Assembly (NCBI GenBank): GCA_900314715.1 | Contig: OMWI01000009.1 | Span: 19,936-83,935 of the forward strand | DNA length: 64,000 bases | Direction: 5' to 3' | DNA from: an uncultured Prevotellaceae bacterium | Lineage (GTDB): Bacteria > Bacteroidota > Bacteroidia > Bacteroidales > Bacteroidaceae | Shown here: piece after piece, positions 18,358 to 27,858 of the stretch | Numbering within the stretch: the first letter of the stretch is position 1 | Layout: each line of letters opens with the position of its first letter | Notes under the pieces: model-generated | Seen by the model: only the letters and a program-made list of their open reading frames with translations | Databases searched by the model: none | Told to the model about the DNA's origin: nothing | Position numbers and translations under genes: made by a program

Positions 18358-19746
18358 TTATTGTTTGATGGCATTTGCTATGACTTTTGCCATTTCTGCC
18401 GTTCCCTTGTCATTGGGATGAACGCCATCAGACAGATACAATTTCTTATCGGTAATTGAATGATACAGGTCGATTACTTGCAATTTATTCTTCTTTGCCA
18501 CCTTATTTATAATAGGTATAATCTCGTTGGCAACAATAGAATCATTAATTTGATAAGGATTCTCATGTACCTTAATAGGTGAAGCCAAATAAATGGTAGG
18601 TTTTGCGGGAAGTGCCTTTAGCGCATCAATCATTTGTTGCAAGTCTGCGGTAAATTCCTTGCCATATTGCCAATTATAAGGTTTGCTGTCATTGGTTCCC
18701 AACTTGATAACGACCACTTGTGGATTAAACGCTTGTGCATATTGCCATTCTGGTCGTTTCATGTAAGGATTATCACCTTTATTTAACATAGTATGGGCAC
18801 TTACGCCAAAATTACGAACGTTATAGTTACTTCCCAACAACTTTTGCAATTGTGCGGGATAAGCCAATTGAGAACTCATAGGAATACCAAATCCTTCGGT
18901 AATGCTATTGCCAATACATGCTACACGAACGGCTTCTTTGACTGGCATTTTCAGATTATCCAACCATGTTGACAATTCATTGAGCATTTGGTCGTGATAT
19001 TTATAAGTAGAACGGAAACCAAAACCATGTCCACCTGAAGGATAAATATACATCGCACACTCATTCCCTTGATTGCGCATAGCCGAATAATAAGCCACTC
19101 CATTAGTTACGGGTGGAACAGCACGATCATCGTTTGCCATAAGGATAATGGCGGGAGGAGTAGTATGGCAACGCACTTGCTTATCGTTGGAGAATTGTTT
19201 CACCAATTCCTTATCATGCCTACCTTCACCAAGGAATCCCACACATGAACCTTTGTGGGTAATCCGTTCATCCATCGAGATGACAGGGTAAAACAAAATG
19301 GAAAAGTTGGGACGTACTTCCCATGGAGCATGTGTACTAACCGTAGAAGCTAAATGTCCACCAGCTGATGAACCCATGATACCCACATCGTATGGATTGA
19401 TGTTCCACACATCAGCACTATCACGCACGGTCTTGATGGCATTATAGGCATCAGACATCGGAATATTTCTCTCACCATTCGGCATTCGATATTTCAAAAC
19501 GAAATAAGCAATTCCTTTTTCATTGAAATAGGGAGCCCAATCCGTTCCTTCATGTTCCATGGCCAAATGTGAATAACCACCACCAGGACAAGCTACCACT
19601 GCCCTACCTGTTGGATTTTGTGGAAGGAAACATGTTAATACCGACTCTCCATCAGGGGAATTTACCAATTTAAATGTACGAGCGGTTTGTGCCGAAACGT
19701 TGAGTGCCATCAATAGGCACATCCAACCTATTACTTGAAATTTCAT
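18358..19746 (-). CDS. Secreted two-domain esterase: alpha/beta hydrolase plus SGNH hydrolase
   Basis: The 462-residue protein has a signal peptide (1-19, ending NVSAQ). Residues about 25-265 are an alpha/beta hydrolase of the acetyl-xylan/carbohydrate esterase type: oxyanion HGGG-like CPGGGYSH, nucleophile in GIMGSSAGG, acid in ANDDRAVPP and His in SGGHGFG. Residues about 270-462 are an SGNH hydrolase: GNSITEGFG, GTNDSKP and DGVHPNDKG. Two esterase folds in one chain suggest removal of acetyl groups from differently placed positions on pectin or xylan. It is the second gene after a GH2 enzyme (24-bp gap), so it probably acts on the same glycan. Confidence 0.88.
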   Translation of the reverse strand: MKFQVIGWMCLLMALNVSAQTARTFKLVNSPDGESVLTCFLPQNPTGRAVVACPGGGYSHLAMEHEGTDWAPYFNEKGIAYFVLKYRMPNGERNIPMSDAYNAIKTVRDSADVWNINPYDVGIMGSSAGGHLASTVSTHAPWEVRPNFSILFYPVISMDERITHKGSCVGFLGEGRHDKELVKQFSNDKQVRCHTTPPAIILMANDDRAVPPVTNGVAYYSAMRNQGNECAMYIYPSGGHGFGFRSTYKYHDQMLNELSTWLDNLKMPVKEAVRVACIGNSITEGFGIPMSSQLAYPAQLQKLLGSNYNVRNFGVSAHTMLNKGDNPYMKRPEWQYAQAFNPQVVVIKLGTNDSKPYNWQYGKEFTADLQQMIDALKALPAKPTIYLASPIKVHENPYQINDSIVANEIIPIINKVAKKNKLQVIDLYHSITDKKLYLSDGVHPNDKGTAEMAKVIANAIKQ

Positions 19747-19770
19747 CTTTATTTTATTTACTTGATCATT

Positions 19771-22700
19771 CTATTTTATTTTTTCGAGGAAATCAACTTC
19801 CACGATTCTCAACTCTACCTTCCCACTCTTAGAGATAAAGCGGTCAAGTTCGCCAGCATTACCACCAGCCAATTCTTTCACGTCGCCAAAGGCATTGCTA
19901 TCTTGTGCAGGTCCTAACATCTTGATGGTTAATTCCTTATTTTTGATAGGTTTGGCAATGGGAATATGTACATATCCCAATGTCGCATAGGTGATTCCTT
20001 CCCATACTTTCTTCTTTCCAGCATAGATAGCCAACGGATAACACTTATTTCTCCATCCCGTGAGTTTGATGACTACTTCATCTATAGCCACTTGTTTGGC
20101 AAACTGGTATGTAATCCAAGCATTCTCCTTGTTACCATCACTTTTCCATTCAGAAAGTTCATTGTCATCATAACTATTCACAAGGCTTTCCGCATTGCTT
20201 CCAGCTTTGGCAGAAATGACATCTATACCTTTCGCCAAATCTTGATAAGAAGGAGACGAAGGAGTTTCACCACGTTTCAGATGTGACTTCAAAGTCATGG
20301 AAGGAAGATAATTGCTTACCCCATTCCGTGTATCAATGGCTTGAGTGGTCATCGTCATTGTCACGGGAGCCAATCCTTCAGCAGCTATGGTAAGATAGAT
20401 GGTTCCAGGATTTTCCGTACTTCTAACGAGCACCCTGTTCACTCCGCATTCTACAGGTAAACTAAGATGTCGAATGAAATTATCAAACGTAGATACCGTT
20501 GAAGGTCCATCCAACATACCTGGTGTACCATTAGCGGCATTACTCTTACTATTCTCAGTGGATGAATTATCTGAATTGGGTTTCGTGGCAATACCACCTA
20601 TCCATCTTCCTTCTCCCCATAGATTGAAATGCACCATACGATTGTCGAGAGGACATCTGCGACCATTCTTATCTACCACTTCAAATTGTATCAGAGCCAT
20701 ATCTGCACCATCCGCCTTGAATCCCTCTGGATTTTCCATCTTTGTCACAACGAGATGGTCTGGTTCGCCAGCCGTTTCTATCTGATAGTTACTTACTTCT
20801 TTACCATCTACATAACTGACAGCCTTGATAGTTCCAGGTTCGAATGCTACATCCCTGAACGTAAACAGATATTGCCACTTACGTTCACCTTTGCCTAAAG
20901 ACTTCCCGTTGACAAACAATTCTACTTCATCACCATTAGACACCACAAACACATCCTTTGTGGTTCCTAACGAATAATTCCAGTGTCCTATAATATATGT
21001 ATGTGGATTCTCTGGTTCTACCCATCCGTCCCACATCACTTGATGTGCAAAGAAAGCATCCTTGGGAATGCGCATGGCATCTGTCACACCACTCGTTCGA
21101 TAATTGGATTCACCTCGCCAATGGGTATTCGTGTCAGAGAACACAATCTTCACGCCTCCACTATTCACACGTTTTCCTGTTCCTGGACGGTCAACAAAAT
21201 AATCATACCAGCGTTCTACCATCTCCTTCGCAAACTCATCCATGTTGTGGTTATAGTCGAGAGCGGGTTTCCCACGATACAAGGGTCCTGCTCCTTCTTT
21301 ATGGAAAGGATAACTCTTTTCGTCCCAATATTTGCGCAATCCCTCATCACGACAATATTCCATTTGCCACATGGGGTGTTTCTTGCTCTTGTTGACGTAC
21401 AACATCTCACCACCATATTCAGCTTCATTGATGTCGAGCATCTCACGACTACCGATAGCACGTCCACCATAAGGGTCGTATTGGTCGCGAATCTTCTTGA
21501 GTTCAATCATGTGTTCACGACTGATGCTCTCATTGCCGCCTTCATAAAACAATATACTTGGATTGTTTCGATTATAGATAATTGCATCACGCATCAGTTC
21601 AACTCGTTGTTCCCAACGCCTACCTTCCACGTCTTTTTCCGCATCACCAGCAGGCATAGCTTGAATCAAGCCTACCCTATCGCACGATTCCACATCCTGT
21701 TTCCAAGGAGTAACATGCATCCAACGCACCACATTACCACCTGATTCTACCATCAAGTCATTGCTGTAGTCGCTCAACCATGCAGGAACGCTCAATCCAA
21801 CGCCTGGCCATTCATTGCTTGTACGTTGTGCATAACCATGAACCATCATCACACGGTCGTTCAACCAAATCTTTCCTTCCCCAAAATGAGTCTTCCTAAA
21901 GCCAGTACGGATGACAACCTTGTCATTTGCTTCGCTGGCTGTTTCCAGTTTGTCCCTCAGATAGGTTTCTACTGTATATAGATACCCGTAACCCCAAGAC
22001 CAGAAGTGCAGTCCATTAACCAAGCTCTCTGCCTTGGCTATCGTGGTTTCTCCTGGCTTCAAGGTAATCCGTTCGTTTCCATTGAAACCAATCACCTTGT
22101 TGCCATCCTTGTCTTTCAATACTACAGTCAGAAAGAAAGAACGCTCTCGTGTGTCCTCATTTCTCACTTGACTCTCCACATGTATCACGGCCTTGCGGTT
22201 GGCAATATCGAAATCTGTAGCATAGACATAGGTTCCCGTCGTACCTAAGTTACTATATAATGGCAATGTCTGATACAATCGGTCGGTAACATGTAGAAAG
22301 ACGTTTTTGGGAATACCACCATAATTGGCATTGAAATTCTTGTCATTCCATTGGTAACGACTATTACTTGAACGCTCCCTGTAAACCCAACTATTATCAA
22401 CACGTACGGCTATGACATTCTCACCTTGTTTTATATATGGAGACAAGTCGAAGCCAGATGCCATTACGCCATTTTCTGACCATCCAAGACTATGACCATT
22501 GATGAAAAACTCAGCCCCAAAGCGGACACCTTCAAACTCAATAAAGAACTTCTTGCCTTGAATGTCATCTATGTTGAAATGCTTACGATACCACATAATC
22601 GTATCTGACAACTCATTGCAAGGAATCCTGAATGCCTCGTCTTCATTGAAAGCCCTCGGTAAAGTAACACGATGCCAAGTAGCATCTTGATAGTCTATTT

Positions 22701-22833
22701 GTTGAGCTTGTGGAAAATCCCCAACTTCAAGTAGCCAGTCACTATTGAAATTGTATTTTACCCGATTGACGGAATAGACCTGCAAGGAAATAATCAAGCC
22801 CAATCCTAAGAGAAGAAATTGTTTTAGTTTCAT
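19771..22833 (-). CDS. GH2-family beta-glycosidase, secreted
   Basis: The 1020-residue protein has a signal peptide (1-21). It has the GH2 sugar-binding jelly roll (FEGVRFGAEFFINGHSLGWSENG), an immunoglobulin-like domain and a TIM barrel whose acid/base Glu is in FYEGGNES. A DUF4982-like/Ig region (NGDEVELFVNGKSLGKGE) is followed by a C-terminal discoidin-like domain (about 880-1000). Family GH2 holds beta-galactosidases, mannosidases and glucuronidases; the neighbours point to trimming rhamnogalacturonan side chains, but specificity cannot be read. It has its own promoter at 22864-22895 and leads the operon with the double esterase. Confidence 0.85.
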   Translation of the reverse strand: MKLKQFLLLGLGLIISLQVYSVNRVKYNFNSDWLLEVGDFPQAQQIDYQDATWHRVTLPRAFNEDEAFRIPCNELSDTIMWYRKHFNIDDIQGKKFFIEFEGVRFGAEFFINGHSLGWSENGVMASGFDLSPYIKQGENVIAVRVDNSWVYRERSSNSRYQWNDKNFNANYGGIPKNVFLHVTDRLYQTLPLYSNLGTTGTYVYATDFDIANRKAVIHVESQVRNEDTRERSFFLTVVLKDKDGNKVIGFNGNERITLKPGETTIAKAESLVNGLHFWSWGYGYLYTVETYLRDKLETASEANDKVVIRTGFRKTHFGEGKIWLNDRVMMVHGYAQRTSNEWPGVGLSVPAWLSDYSNDLMVESGGNVVRWMHVTPWKQDVESCDRVGLIQAMPAGDAEKDVEGRRWEQRVELMRDAIIYNRNNPSILFYEGGNESISREHMIELKKIRDQYDPYGGRAIGSREMLDINEAEYGGEMLYVNKSKKHPMWQMEYCRDEGLRKYWDEKSYPFHKEGAGPLYRGKPALDYNHNMDEFAKEMVERWYDYFVDRPGTGKRVNSGGVKIVFSDTNTHWRGESNYRTSGVTDAMRIPKDAFFAHQVMWDGWVEPENPHTYIIGHWNYSLGTTKDVFVVSNGDEVELFVNGKSLGKGERKWQYLFTFRDVAFEPGTIKAVSYVDGKEVSNYQIETAGEPDHLVVTKMENPEGFKADGADMALIQFEVVDKNGRRCPLDNRMVHFNLWGEGRWIGGIATKPNSDNSSTENSKSNAANGTPGMLDGPSTVSTFDNFIRHLSLPVECGVNRVLVRSTENPGTIYLTIAAEGLAPVTMTMTTQAIDTRNGVSNYLPSMTLKSHLKRGETPSSPSYQDLAKGIDVISAKAGSNAESLVNSYDDNELSEWKSDGNKENAWITYQFAKQVAIDEVVIKLTGWRNKCYPLAIYAGKKKVWEGITYATLGYVHIPIAKPIKNKELTIKMLGPAQDSNAFGDVKELAGGNAGELDRFISKSGKVELRIVEVDFLEKIK

Positions 22834-22863
22834 TAAAATTAAGTTTTCAGTATTTTATGATTG

Positions 22864-22895
22864 CAAAGGTACATCACAAATTACTCAAAACCAAA
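22864..22895 (-). promoter_or_regulatory. Promoter of the GH2-esterase operon
   Basis: On the minus strand TTTG (22892-22895), a 20-bp spacer and TACCTTTG (22864-22871) fit the Bacteroidetes consensus, 30 bp before the GH2 start. Confidence 0.7.
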
Positions 22896-22980
22896 TAATC
22901 ATTCAAAAAAATAGTGGAAATAAAGAGATTATTCAATAATTTGTATCGATGAAACAAACAAAAAAGTAGGTAACTAAAAA

Positions 22981-23078
22981 ACACTTAACTGTTTTGAAAG
23001 TTTTAGTTAACTGTTTCTATAGAAATGCTTAACAGTTTTGAGAGTTTTAGTTAAGTGTTACTGAGAGTTGTCATTTTG
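22981..23078. repeat. Imperfect palindromic element with 22-bp period, copy 1
   Basis: Four 22-bp units start at 22985, 23007, 23029 and 23051, each beginning TTAA[CG][TA]GTT. The whole element is an imperfect palindrome: it starts ACACTTAACT, ends AGTTAAGTGT and has TTTCTATAGAAA at its centre. A nearly identical copy lies in the opposite orientation at 63373-63474. Apart from this, 22896-23317 contains one copy of the hairpin ATGCC-TAC-GGCAT (23127-23139) and a weak TATATTTG box (23266-23273) before the next gene. Confidence 0.8.
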
Positions 23079-23317
23079 GGGCAAGAGATACACAAATTTG
23101 GGGAAATTCCGCAATTCAAAATTAAGATGCCTACGGCATTGTTAATTTACAAACCAACTACGCATTTGTCGGATTACCCATTTTTGTTGCTCTTTCAAAG
23201 TGTACAATAATATTGCACACCTGTAAATTTTACTCATATTTGTTCCGATTATCAGAATAAAGACGTATATTTGCAAACAAAAATAAACATATTAATTTCA
23301 ACATAATCACTAAGTTT

Positions 23318-24007
23318 ATGAAAAAGGTAGCTTTATTTTTTGCATTCCTATTATTGGGAACATCGGGTGCATTTGCACAGAGTAGTAAGTATGACTTGAA
23401 CGGTGACGGAAATGTAAACATCACGGATGTCATAGAGTTGGTTGGTATTATCCTTGGTAAGAATCATGAGGCGGTTGACCTTGGTTTGCCTTCTGGAACC
23501 AAGTGGGCTGCTTGCAATGTGGGAGCCACTAAGCCCGAGGAATACGGCGGTTATTACGCTTGGGGCGAGACCGAGGAGAAAGAGTTCTATGATAAAAGTA
23601 CCTACAAGTTTTACCAAGATGATGAGTATGTAAACATTGGAGAAGACATCAGCGGCACAGAGTACGACGTGGCCCATGTGAAATGGGGTGGCAATTGGTA
23701 TATGCCCACTTGGGAAGAATTCCGGGAATTGATAAACAACTGCAAAATTGAATGGACTACATTCAACGGTGTAAATGGCGAGAAATTCACCAGCAAGATT
23801 AACGGCAATAGCATTTTCCTCCCCGCTGCTGGCAGCCGCAAAAATGGCGACCTCAACTACATTGGCGAATATGGTGATTATTGGTCGTCTACGCTGTATC
23901 CAGACTACTCGTCCTGCGCCAGAAGCTACAGTTTCGGTATAAGTGCCACCTTATATTACAGCGTTTACTTCTTAGGTCATAACGTTCGCCCTGTCTTCAG
24001 AAATTAG
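23318..24007 (+). CDS. Secreted FISUMP-domain protein with a dockerin-like repeat
   Basis: The 229-residue protein has a signal peptide (1-20, ending GAFAQ). A single dockerin-type calcium loop and helix follows (DLNGDGNVNITDVIELVGII, 26-45). A FISUMP domain (Fibrobacter succinogenes major paralogous domain) fills about 50-229: VDLGLPSGTKWAACNVGA, GGYYAWGET, WGGNWYMPTWEEF, and YWSSTLY near the C-terminus. The domain has a C-type-lectin-like fold, and the role is probably binding at the cell surface. Only half of a full dockerin is present, so cohesin binding is doubtful. Confidence 0.85.
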   Translation: MKKVALFFAFLLLGTSGAFAQSSKYDLNGDGNVNITDVIELVGIILGKNHEAVDLGLPSGTKWAACNVGATKPEEYGGYYAWGETEEKEFYDKSTYKFYQDDEYVNIGEDISGTEYDVAHVKWGGNWYMPTWEEFRELINNCKIEWTTFNGVNGEKFTSKINGNSIFLPAAGSRKNGDLNYIGEYGDYWSSTLYPDYSSCARSYSFGISATLYYSVYFLGHNVRPVFRN

Positions 24008-24047
24008 TGCATCCTTCCATTGCTTCAAAGTGAATAAGCAATTGCCT

Positions 24048-24467
24048 AAATCTTACAATCTTACAGCTGACAGTTTTTATTTGTGTAAGATAATATAGAA
24101 ATGGAGTAAGAATGATTATGATAATAGTATATGATATGATATAATAGAAATATATATATATAAATTTTAACAATTTATCCATTCATAGTAACAGCTCAGC
24201 ACCCCATGGAATGAAGACAAAAATCTTCAATAATCTTCAATAATCTTACGAAAAACTGTACTGGAATCTGTACAGAATCATCATTTTTGTTAGATTTTTG
24301 AAGATTTTTGTTCGTGGTAAAGGAGGGGGTGCTGAGTGATTACCTTCATATAATCTTTTATAGTATTATTATTCTATTCAAATTATTTACCCATATTATC
24401 ATTCTATCCCCCACTCATCGCCTATATGGTGCAAAAACTAACTGTCAGCTGTAAGATTGTAAGATTT
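24048..24467. repeat. 420-bp concentric palindrome between the FISUMP gene and hsdR
   Basis: A perfect 28-bp inverted repeat bounds the element (24048-24075 and 24440-24467). Inside are CTCAGCACCCC / GGGGTGCTGAG (24195-24205, 24326-24336) and AAAAATCTTCAA / TTGAAGATTTTT (24219-24230, 24298-24309). At the centre is CTGTAC / GTACAG (24256-24261, 24270-24275). The second and fourth pairs share the exact axis 24265.5. No convincing gene lies inside. It may be a MITE-like element or a structured transcript. Confidence 0.75.
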
Positions 24468-24573
24468 TCATGATTCTATTATAGTGAAGAAATTCTTCAA
24501 TGAGCACATAAATAATTGAATATAAGGAGATTATGAATTAATCTTCAATATTCAACATAGAACTTTCAACAAA

Positions 24574-24727
24574 AAAAGTATGGTTTATAACGCATATCGC
24601 ACCCATTTTGTGCGTGTAAATCATAGCTTTTGACGTTGCAAACCATTGCTTTGTATACTATAAACCATTCGTTTGTAGCATAGAAATCAATGATTTATAG
24701 CATACAAACGAATGGATGATTCGCAAG
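24574..24727. repeat. 22-bp tandem array, seven units, beside the hsdR stop
   Basis: Units start every 22 bp at 24574, 24596, 24618, 24640, 24662, 24684 and 24706. Five follow AAA-N7-TTT-N9 exactly, with cores AGTATGG, TCATAGC, CCATTGC, CCATTCG and TCAATGA. The second unit instead holds the hairpin CGCAC-CCATTTT-GTGCG, and the last is degenerate. The array ends 17 bp from the hsdR coding end and is the longest in the window. Confidence 0.82.
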
Positions 24728-24744
24728 TTCCGCTTGCTTTTTCA

Positions 24745-27700
24745 TTAACCAATCAGATTATCGTCATTGTCTGCCCACTTGTCACACTGAGCCATGACGG
24801 TCTCAAGGGCTTTCTCCTGACCTTCGGGCGGGTACTTGTATTTCTTCAATAGCCTTTTCACCATCACGCGCATCTTTGCCCTCGACGTTGCCTTGATGTT
24901 CCAGTCGATGGTGCGGTTCTTATGCAACTGCTCTGTCAGCTCCTTCGTCAACGCCACAAACTCCTCATCTGAATAGGCCTCACGAATGCCTTCCGGCGAA
25001 CTGAGGGCATCATAGAAAGCCTTTTCCTCTGTGGTCAGTCCCAGTTCATTGCCTTCTTCCTCCGACTTCTTGATTTCGGCTGCCATCTTCAGCAGCTCCT
25101 CAATCACTTCTTCATTCGTCAGCATACCCTTCAGATAGTTGGAGAGTGCCTGGTTCATCAGTTCCGAAAACTTCTGACTTTGCACCACGTTGGTATGTTC
25201 GAAGTTATGAATGCGCTCTTTCAATAGTTTTTCCAACAACTGCACGGCAATGTTCTTCTCCTTCATCTTGTGGATTTCCTCGATAAACCCTTCATCGAAG
25301 AGCGAGAATTCACACTCCCTGCCCTCAAACAAGTTGATAACACCCGTACTATGTATGCTTTGTTCCAGAAGACGTGCTATGCGCTCGTTGATTTCGCGCT
25401 TGCTCACCTTCCCCTTCTGGGTGAATCGGCTCAGCATCACCCTCACGGCATCAATAAACGACACCTCTAATTTCTCGGCTCTTGTCAGCAACGAACGACA
25501 AAGCGTTTCTGCATTGTGCAATAGCTGGCTTTCGCGCTGATAGTCTTTCATCCGGCTTTCGTTCTTGGGGTCGAGCAGGAAGTTTACACAACCGCTTATC
25601 AGTCTGGCGCGTTCCGAATTCGTACCATCCATGAACGGCTGATAGTCATATCCATACAACAGGTCACGGCAAATCTCCAACTTCTCCTGGAATTTCACCA
25701 TAGCCGTCTTCTGAATATCAGGGTCTCCAAAACGCTGGCGGTCTCTGCGCGTATAGTCCTTCATGGCTTGTTTCAAGGCACTGGCTATTCCTACGTAGTC
25801 GACAATCAATCCACCTTCCTTTTCAGGGAACACACGGTTCACCCGTGCAATCGCCTGCATCAGATTATGCCCCTTCATCGGCTTATAGACATACATCGTA
25901 GCCAACGACGGCACATCGAAGCCCGTGAGCCACATATCCACCACAATGGCAATCTTCATGGGACTTTCGTCGTCCTTGAAAAGCTTGGCATATTCCTTAT
26001 TATTTTTGGCAGAGATGATGTCGTGCCATTCGGGTTTATCCTGATTGCCCGCGCTTGCCACCACGTGCACCTTTTCCGTCCATTCGGGGCGCAGCTGTAG
26101 CAGACGTTTGTATATTTTCACGGCAGCCTCCTTATCGTAAGCCACAATCATCGCCTTTCCCGTCAATTCATACTGGCGGTTTTCCTCGTAGTGTTTCAGG
26201 ATGTCGTCGCAAAGGCTGTTGATGGTTGTATCATTACACAATATGCCCTTGATGCCGCTATGCTCATGGCGGGTCTTGTTGATTTGTTCTTCCGATACTC
26301 CCTCAAATGCCATTTCGTCAAAAGCATCATCCAATTGCATCAACGCATCCTCGTCTAAATCGAGACTGATAACACGACTCTCATAATAGACAGGACGTGT
26401 GGCACCATCGGCTACTGCCTGAGTCATGTCATACACGTCGATATATTGCCCGAACACCTCTTCGGTATCTCTGTCGCGCTCGGAGATGGGCGTACCCGTA
26501 AAGCCAAGGAAGATGGCATTGGGCAAAGCCTCACGAAGCAGCAGGGCATAGCCTTTCTTCATGCTCTCCGACTTGTTATCCCAATGTTCATCGCCATATT
26601 GCGAACGGTGTGCCTCGTCGGTGATGACGACGATATTACGCCTGTCGCTGAGCAGTCCTGTTTCTTCCTCAAACTTCTGGATGGTGGTGAAGATAATGCC
26701 GCCTGTCTCCAAGTCCTTCAACTTCGATTGTAAGTCCTTGCGGCCTCCCGACTCTGCCTTTACCTTCTTCCCCTTCTCGTTCAGCTCATAGCCCACTTGT
26801 TGGGGAGTCTGCCTCAGAAATGCGCTACACCCTGCAAATTGTTCGAATAGCTGCTGGTCAAGGTCGTTGCGGTCTGTCACAACCACCACCGTCAACCCCG
26901 ATGCTCTCGATAACAACTTATGAACGAAGAACACCATTGAGAACGACTTGCCTGAGCCTTGCGTATGCCAGAACACGCCACCCTTACCATCCTGGCGGTG
27001 ATAGGCTTCCGTAGCACTCACAAGCGCCTTGTTCACGGCAAAGTATTGATGATAGGCTCCCATCACCTTCTTTGCCTTCCCTTCCTTGTGGTCGAAGCAG
27101 AGGTAGTTTTGCAAGATATCGGATAGTCGCTCTATGGGGAAGATGCCCTCAAAGAAAGTCTCATAGTCGGCAACGGCCGTCGTATCATAATCGCCATTCT
27201 TCGACTTCCATTCCATGAACCTGTCTTCCGGTGCCGTGATGGTGCCAGCCTTGTTGGTCAGCATGTCGCTTATCACGCTAAAGGCATTATAGACAAACAG
27301 GCTGGGGCATTTCTGCTGATATTGTTTGATTTGCAGATAGGCATCATCGTCCTCCACATTCTCGTTAGCCGGCGACTTCAGTTCTATCACAACGAGGGGC
27401 AACCCGTTTACGAACACCACCATATCACAACGAATCTTGCCGTATTCCTCCACGCTATATTGGTTCACCACCTTAAACGTACTACGTTCAGGCCGATGGT
27501 AGTCTATCAGCTTCACAATCTCCGTACGGGGCTTATTCTCGTATTGGAACGTAACGGGAACACCGTTTTGCAGATAGTCCATAAACGTCTCGTTGCGCTG
27601 CTCCAACGTACCTTCGTTGATGCTGGTAGCCAAGCGCACCGCCTCGTCGATGATTAGCTGATAGACATCTTTCGGCAGGGTGGCAAGAGTGTCGAAGTCA

Positions 27701-27858
27701 TTCACCCGTGCAAGACATCTGCGCAACTCTTCCTTGTTGACAAGCTCCCTATAGTCGCGCTCTATATCGGGCCCGTATTCATATTCGTAGCCCATCTGCT
27801 TGAACAGCTCTATCAATGCCTGCTCATAGTCGTTTTCCGTGAAGCGTTCGTTAATCAT
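24745..27858 (-). CDS. hsdR: Type I restriction enzyme, R (endonuclease/translocase) subunit
   Basis: The 1037-residue subunit cuts unmodified DNA after ATP-driven translocation. Near residue 155 it has the PD-(D/E)xK nuclease core, VNGLPLVVIELKSPAN. The SF2 helicase motor follows: Walker A TQGSGKS near 305, DEAH box VVITDEAHRSQYG near 415, motif III FLGFTGTP, and VDMWLTGFDVPS / QAIARVNR near 650-690. The C-terminal third is helical and should bind the methylase core. It overlaps hsdS by 4 bp. No frameshift or missing motif is seen. Confidence 0.97.
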   Translation of the reverse strand: MINERFTENDYEQALIELFKQMGYEYEYGPDIERDYRELVNKEELRRCLARVNDFDTLATLPKDVYQLIIDEAVRLATSINEGTLEQRNETFMDYLQNGVPVTFQYENKPRTEIVKLIDYHRPERSTFKVVNQYSVEEYGKIRCDMVVFVNGLPLVVIELKSPANENVEDDDAYLQIKQYQQKCPSLFVYNAFSVISDMLTNKAGTITAPEDRFMEWKSKNGDYDTTAVADYETFFEGIFPIERLSDILQNYLCFDHKEGKAKKVMGAYHQYFAVNKALVSATEAYHRQDGKGGVFWHTQGSGKSFSMVFFVHKLLSRASGLTVVVVTDRNDLDQQLFEQFAGCSAFLRQTPQQVGYELNEKGKKVKAESGGRKDLQSKLKDLETGGIIFTTIQKFEEETGLLSDRRNIVVITDEAHRSQYGDEHWDNKSESMKKGYALLLREALPNAIFLGFTGTPISERDRDTEEVFGQYIDVYDMTQAVADGATRPVYYESRVISLDLDEDALMQLDDAFDEMAFEGVSEEQINKTRHEHSGIKGILCNDTTINSLCDDILKHYEENRQYELTGKAMIVAYDKEAAVKIYKRLLQLRPEWTEKVHVVASAGNQDKPEWHDIISAKNNKEYAKLFKDDESPMKIAIVVDMWLTGFDVPSLATMYVYKPMKGHNLMQAIARVNRVFPEKEGGLIVDYVGIASALKQAMKDYTRRDRQRFGDPDIQKTAMVKFQEKLEICRDLLYGYDYQPFMDGTNSERARLISGCVNFLLDPKNESRMKDYQRESQLLHNAETLCRSLLTRAEKLEVSFIDAVRVMLSRFTQKGKVSKREINERIARLLEQSIHSTGVINLFEGRECEFSLFDEGFIEEIHKMKEKNIAVQLLEKLLKERIHNFEHTNVVQSQKFSELMNQALSNYLKGMLTNEEVIEELLKMAAEIKKSEEEGNELGLTTEEKAFYDALSSPEGIREAYSDEEFVALTKELTEQLHKNRTIDWNIKATSRAKMRVMVKRLLKKYKYPPEGQEKALETVMAQCDKWADNDDNLIG

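Noticed and set aside
18358-22833. A complete polysaccharide utilisation locus
   Set aside because: Several pectin enzymes are present, but no SusC or SusD gene was found anywhere in the window.
23318-24007. FISUMP protein as a diversity-generating retroelement target
   Set aside because: The C-terminal fold is similar in type, but no reverse transcriptase, template repeat or accessory gene is in the window.
23997-24182. A 61-residue hydrophobic reading frame on the minus strand after the FISUMP gene
   Set aside because: It lies in very AT-rich palindromic DNA, has a low-complexity Ile/Tyr composition and no start context or family pattern.
24574-24727. 22-bp arrays as CRISPR arrays
   Set aside because: The period is too short, repeats are degenerate, there are no spacers of constant length between identical repeats and no cas genes.
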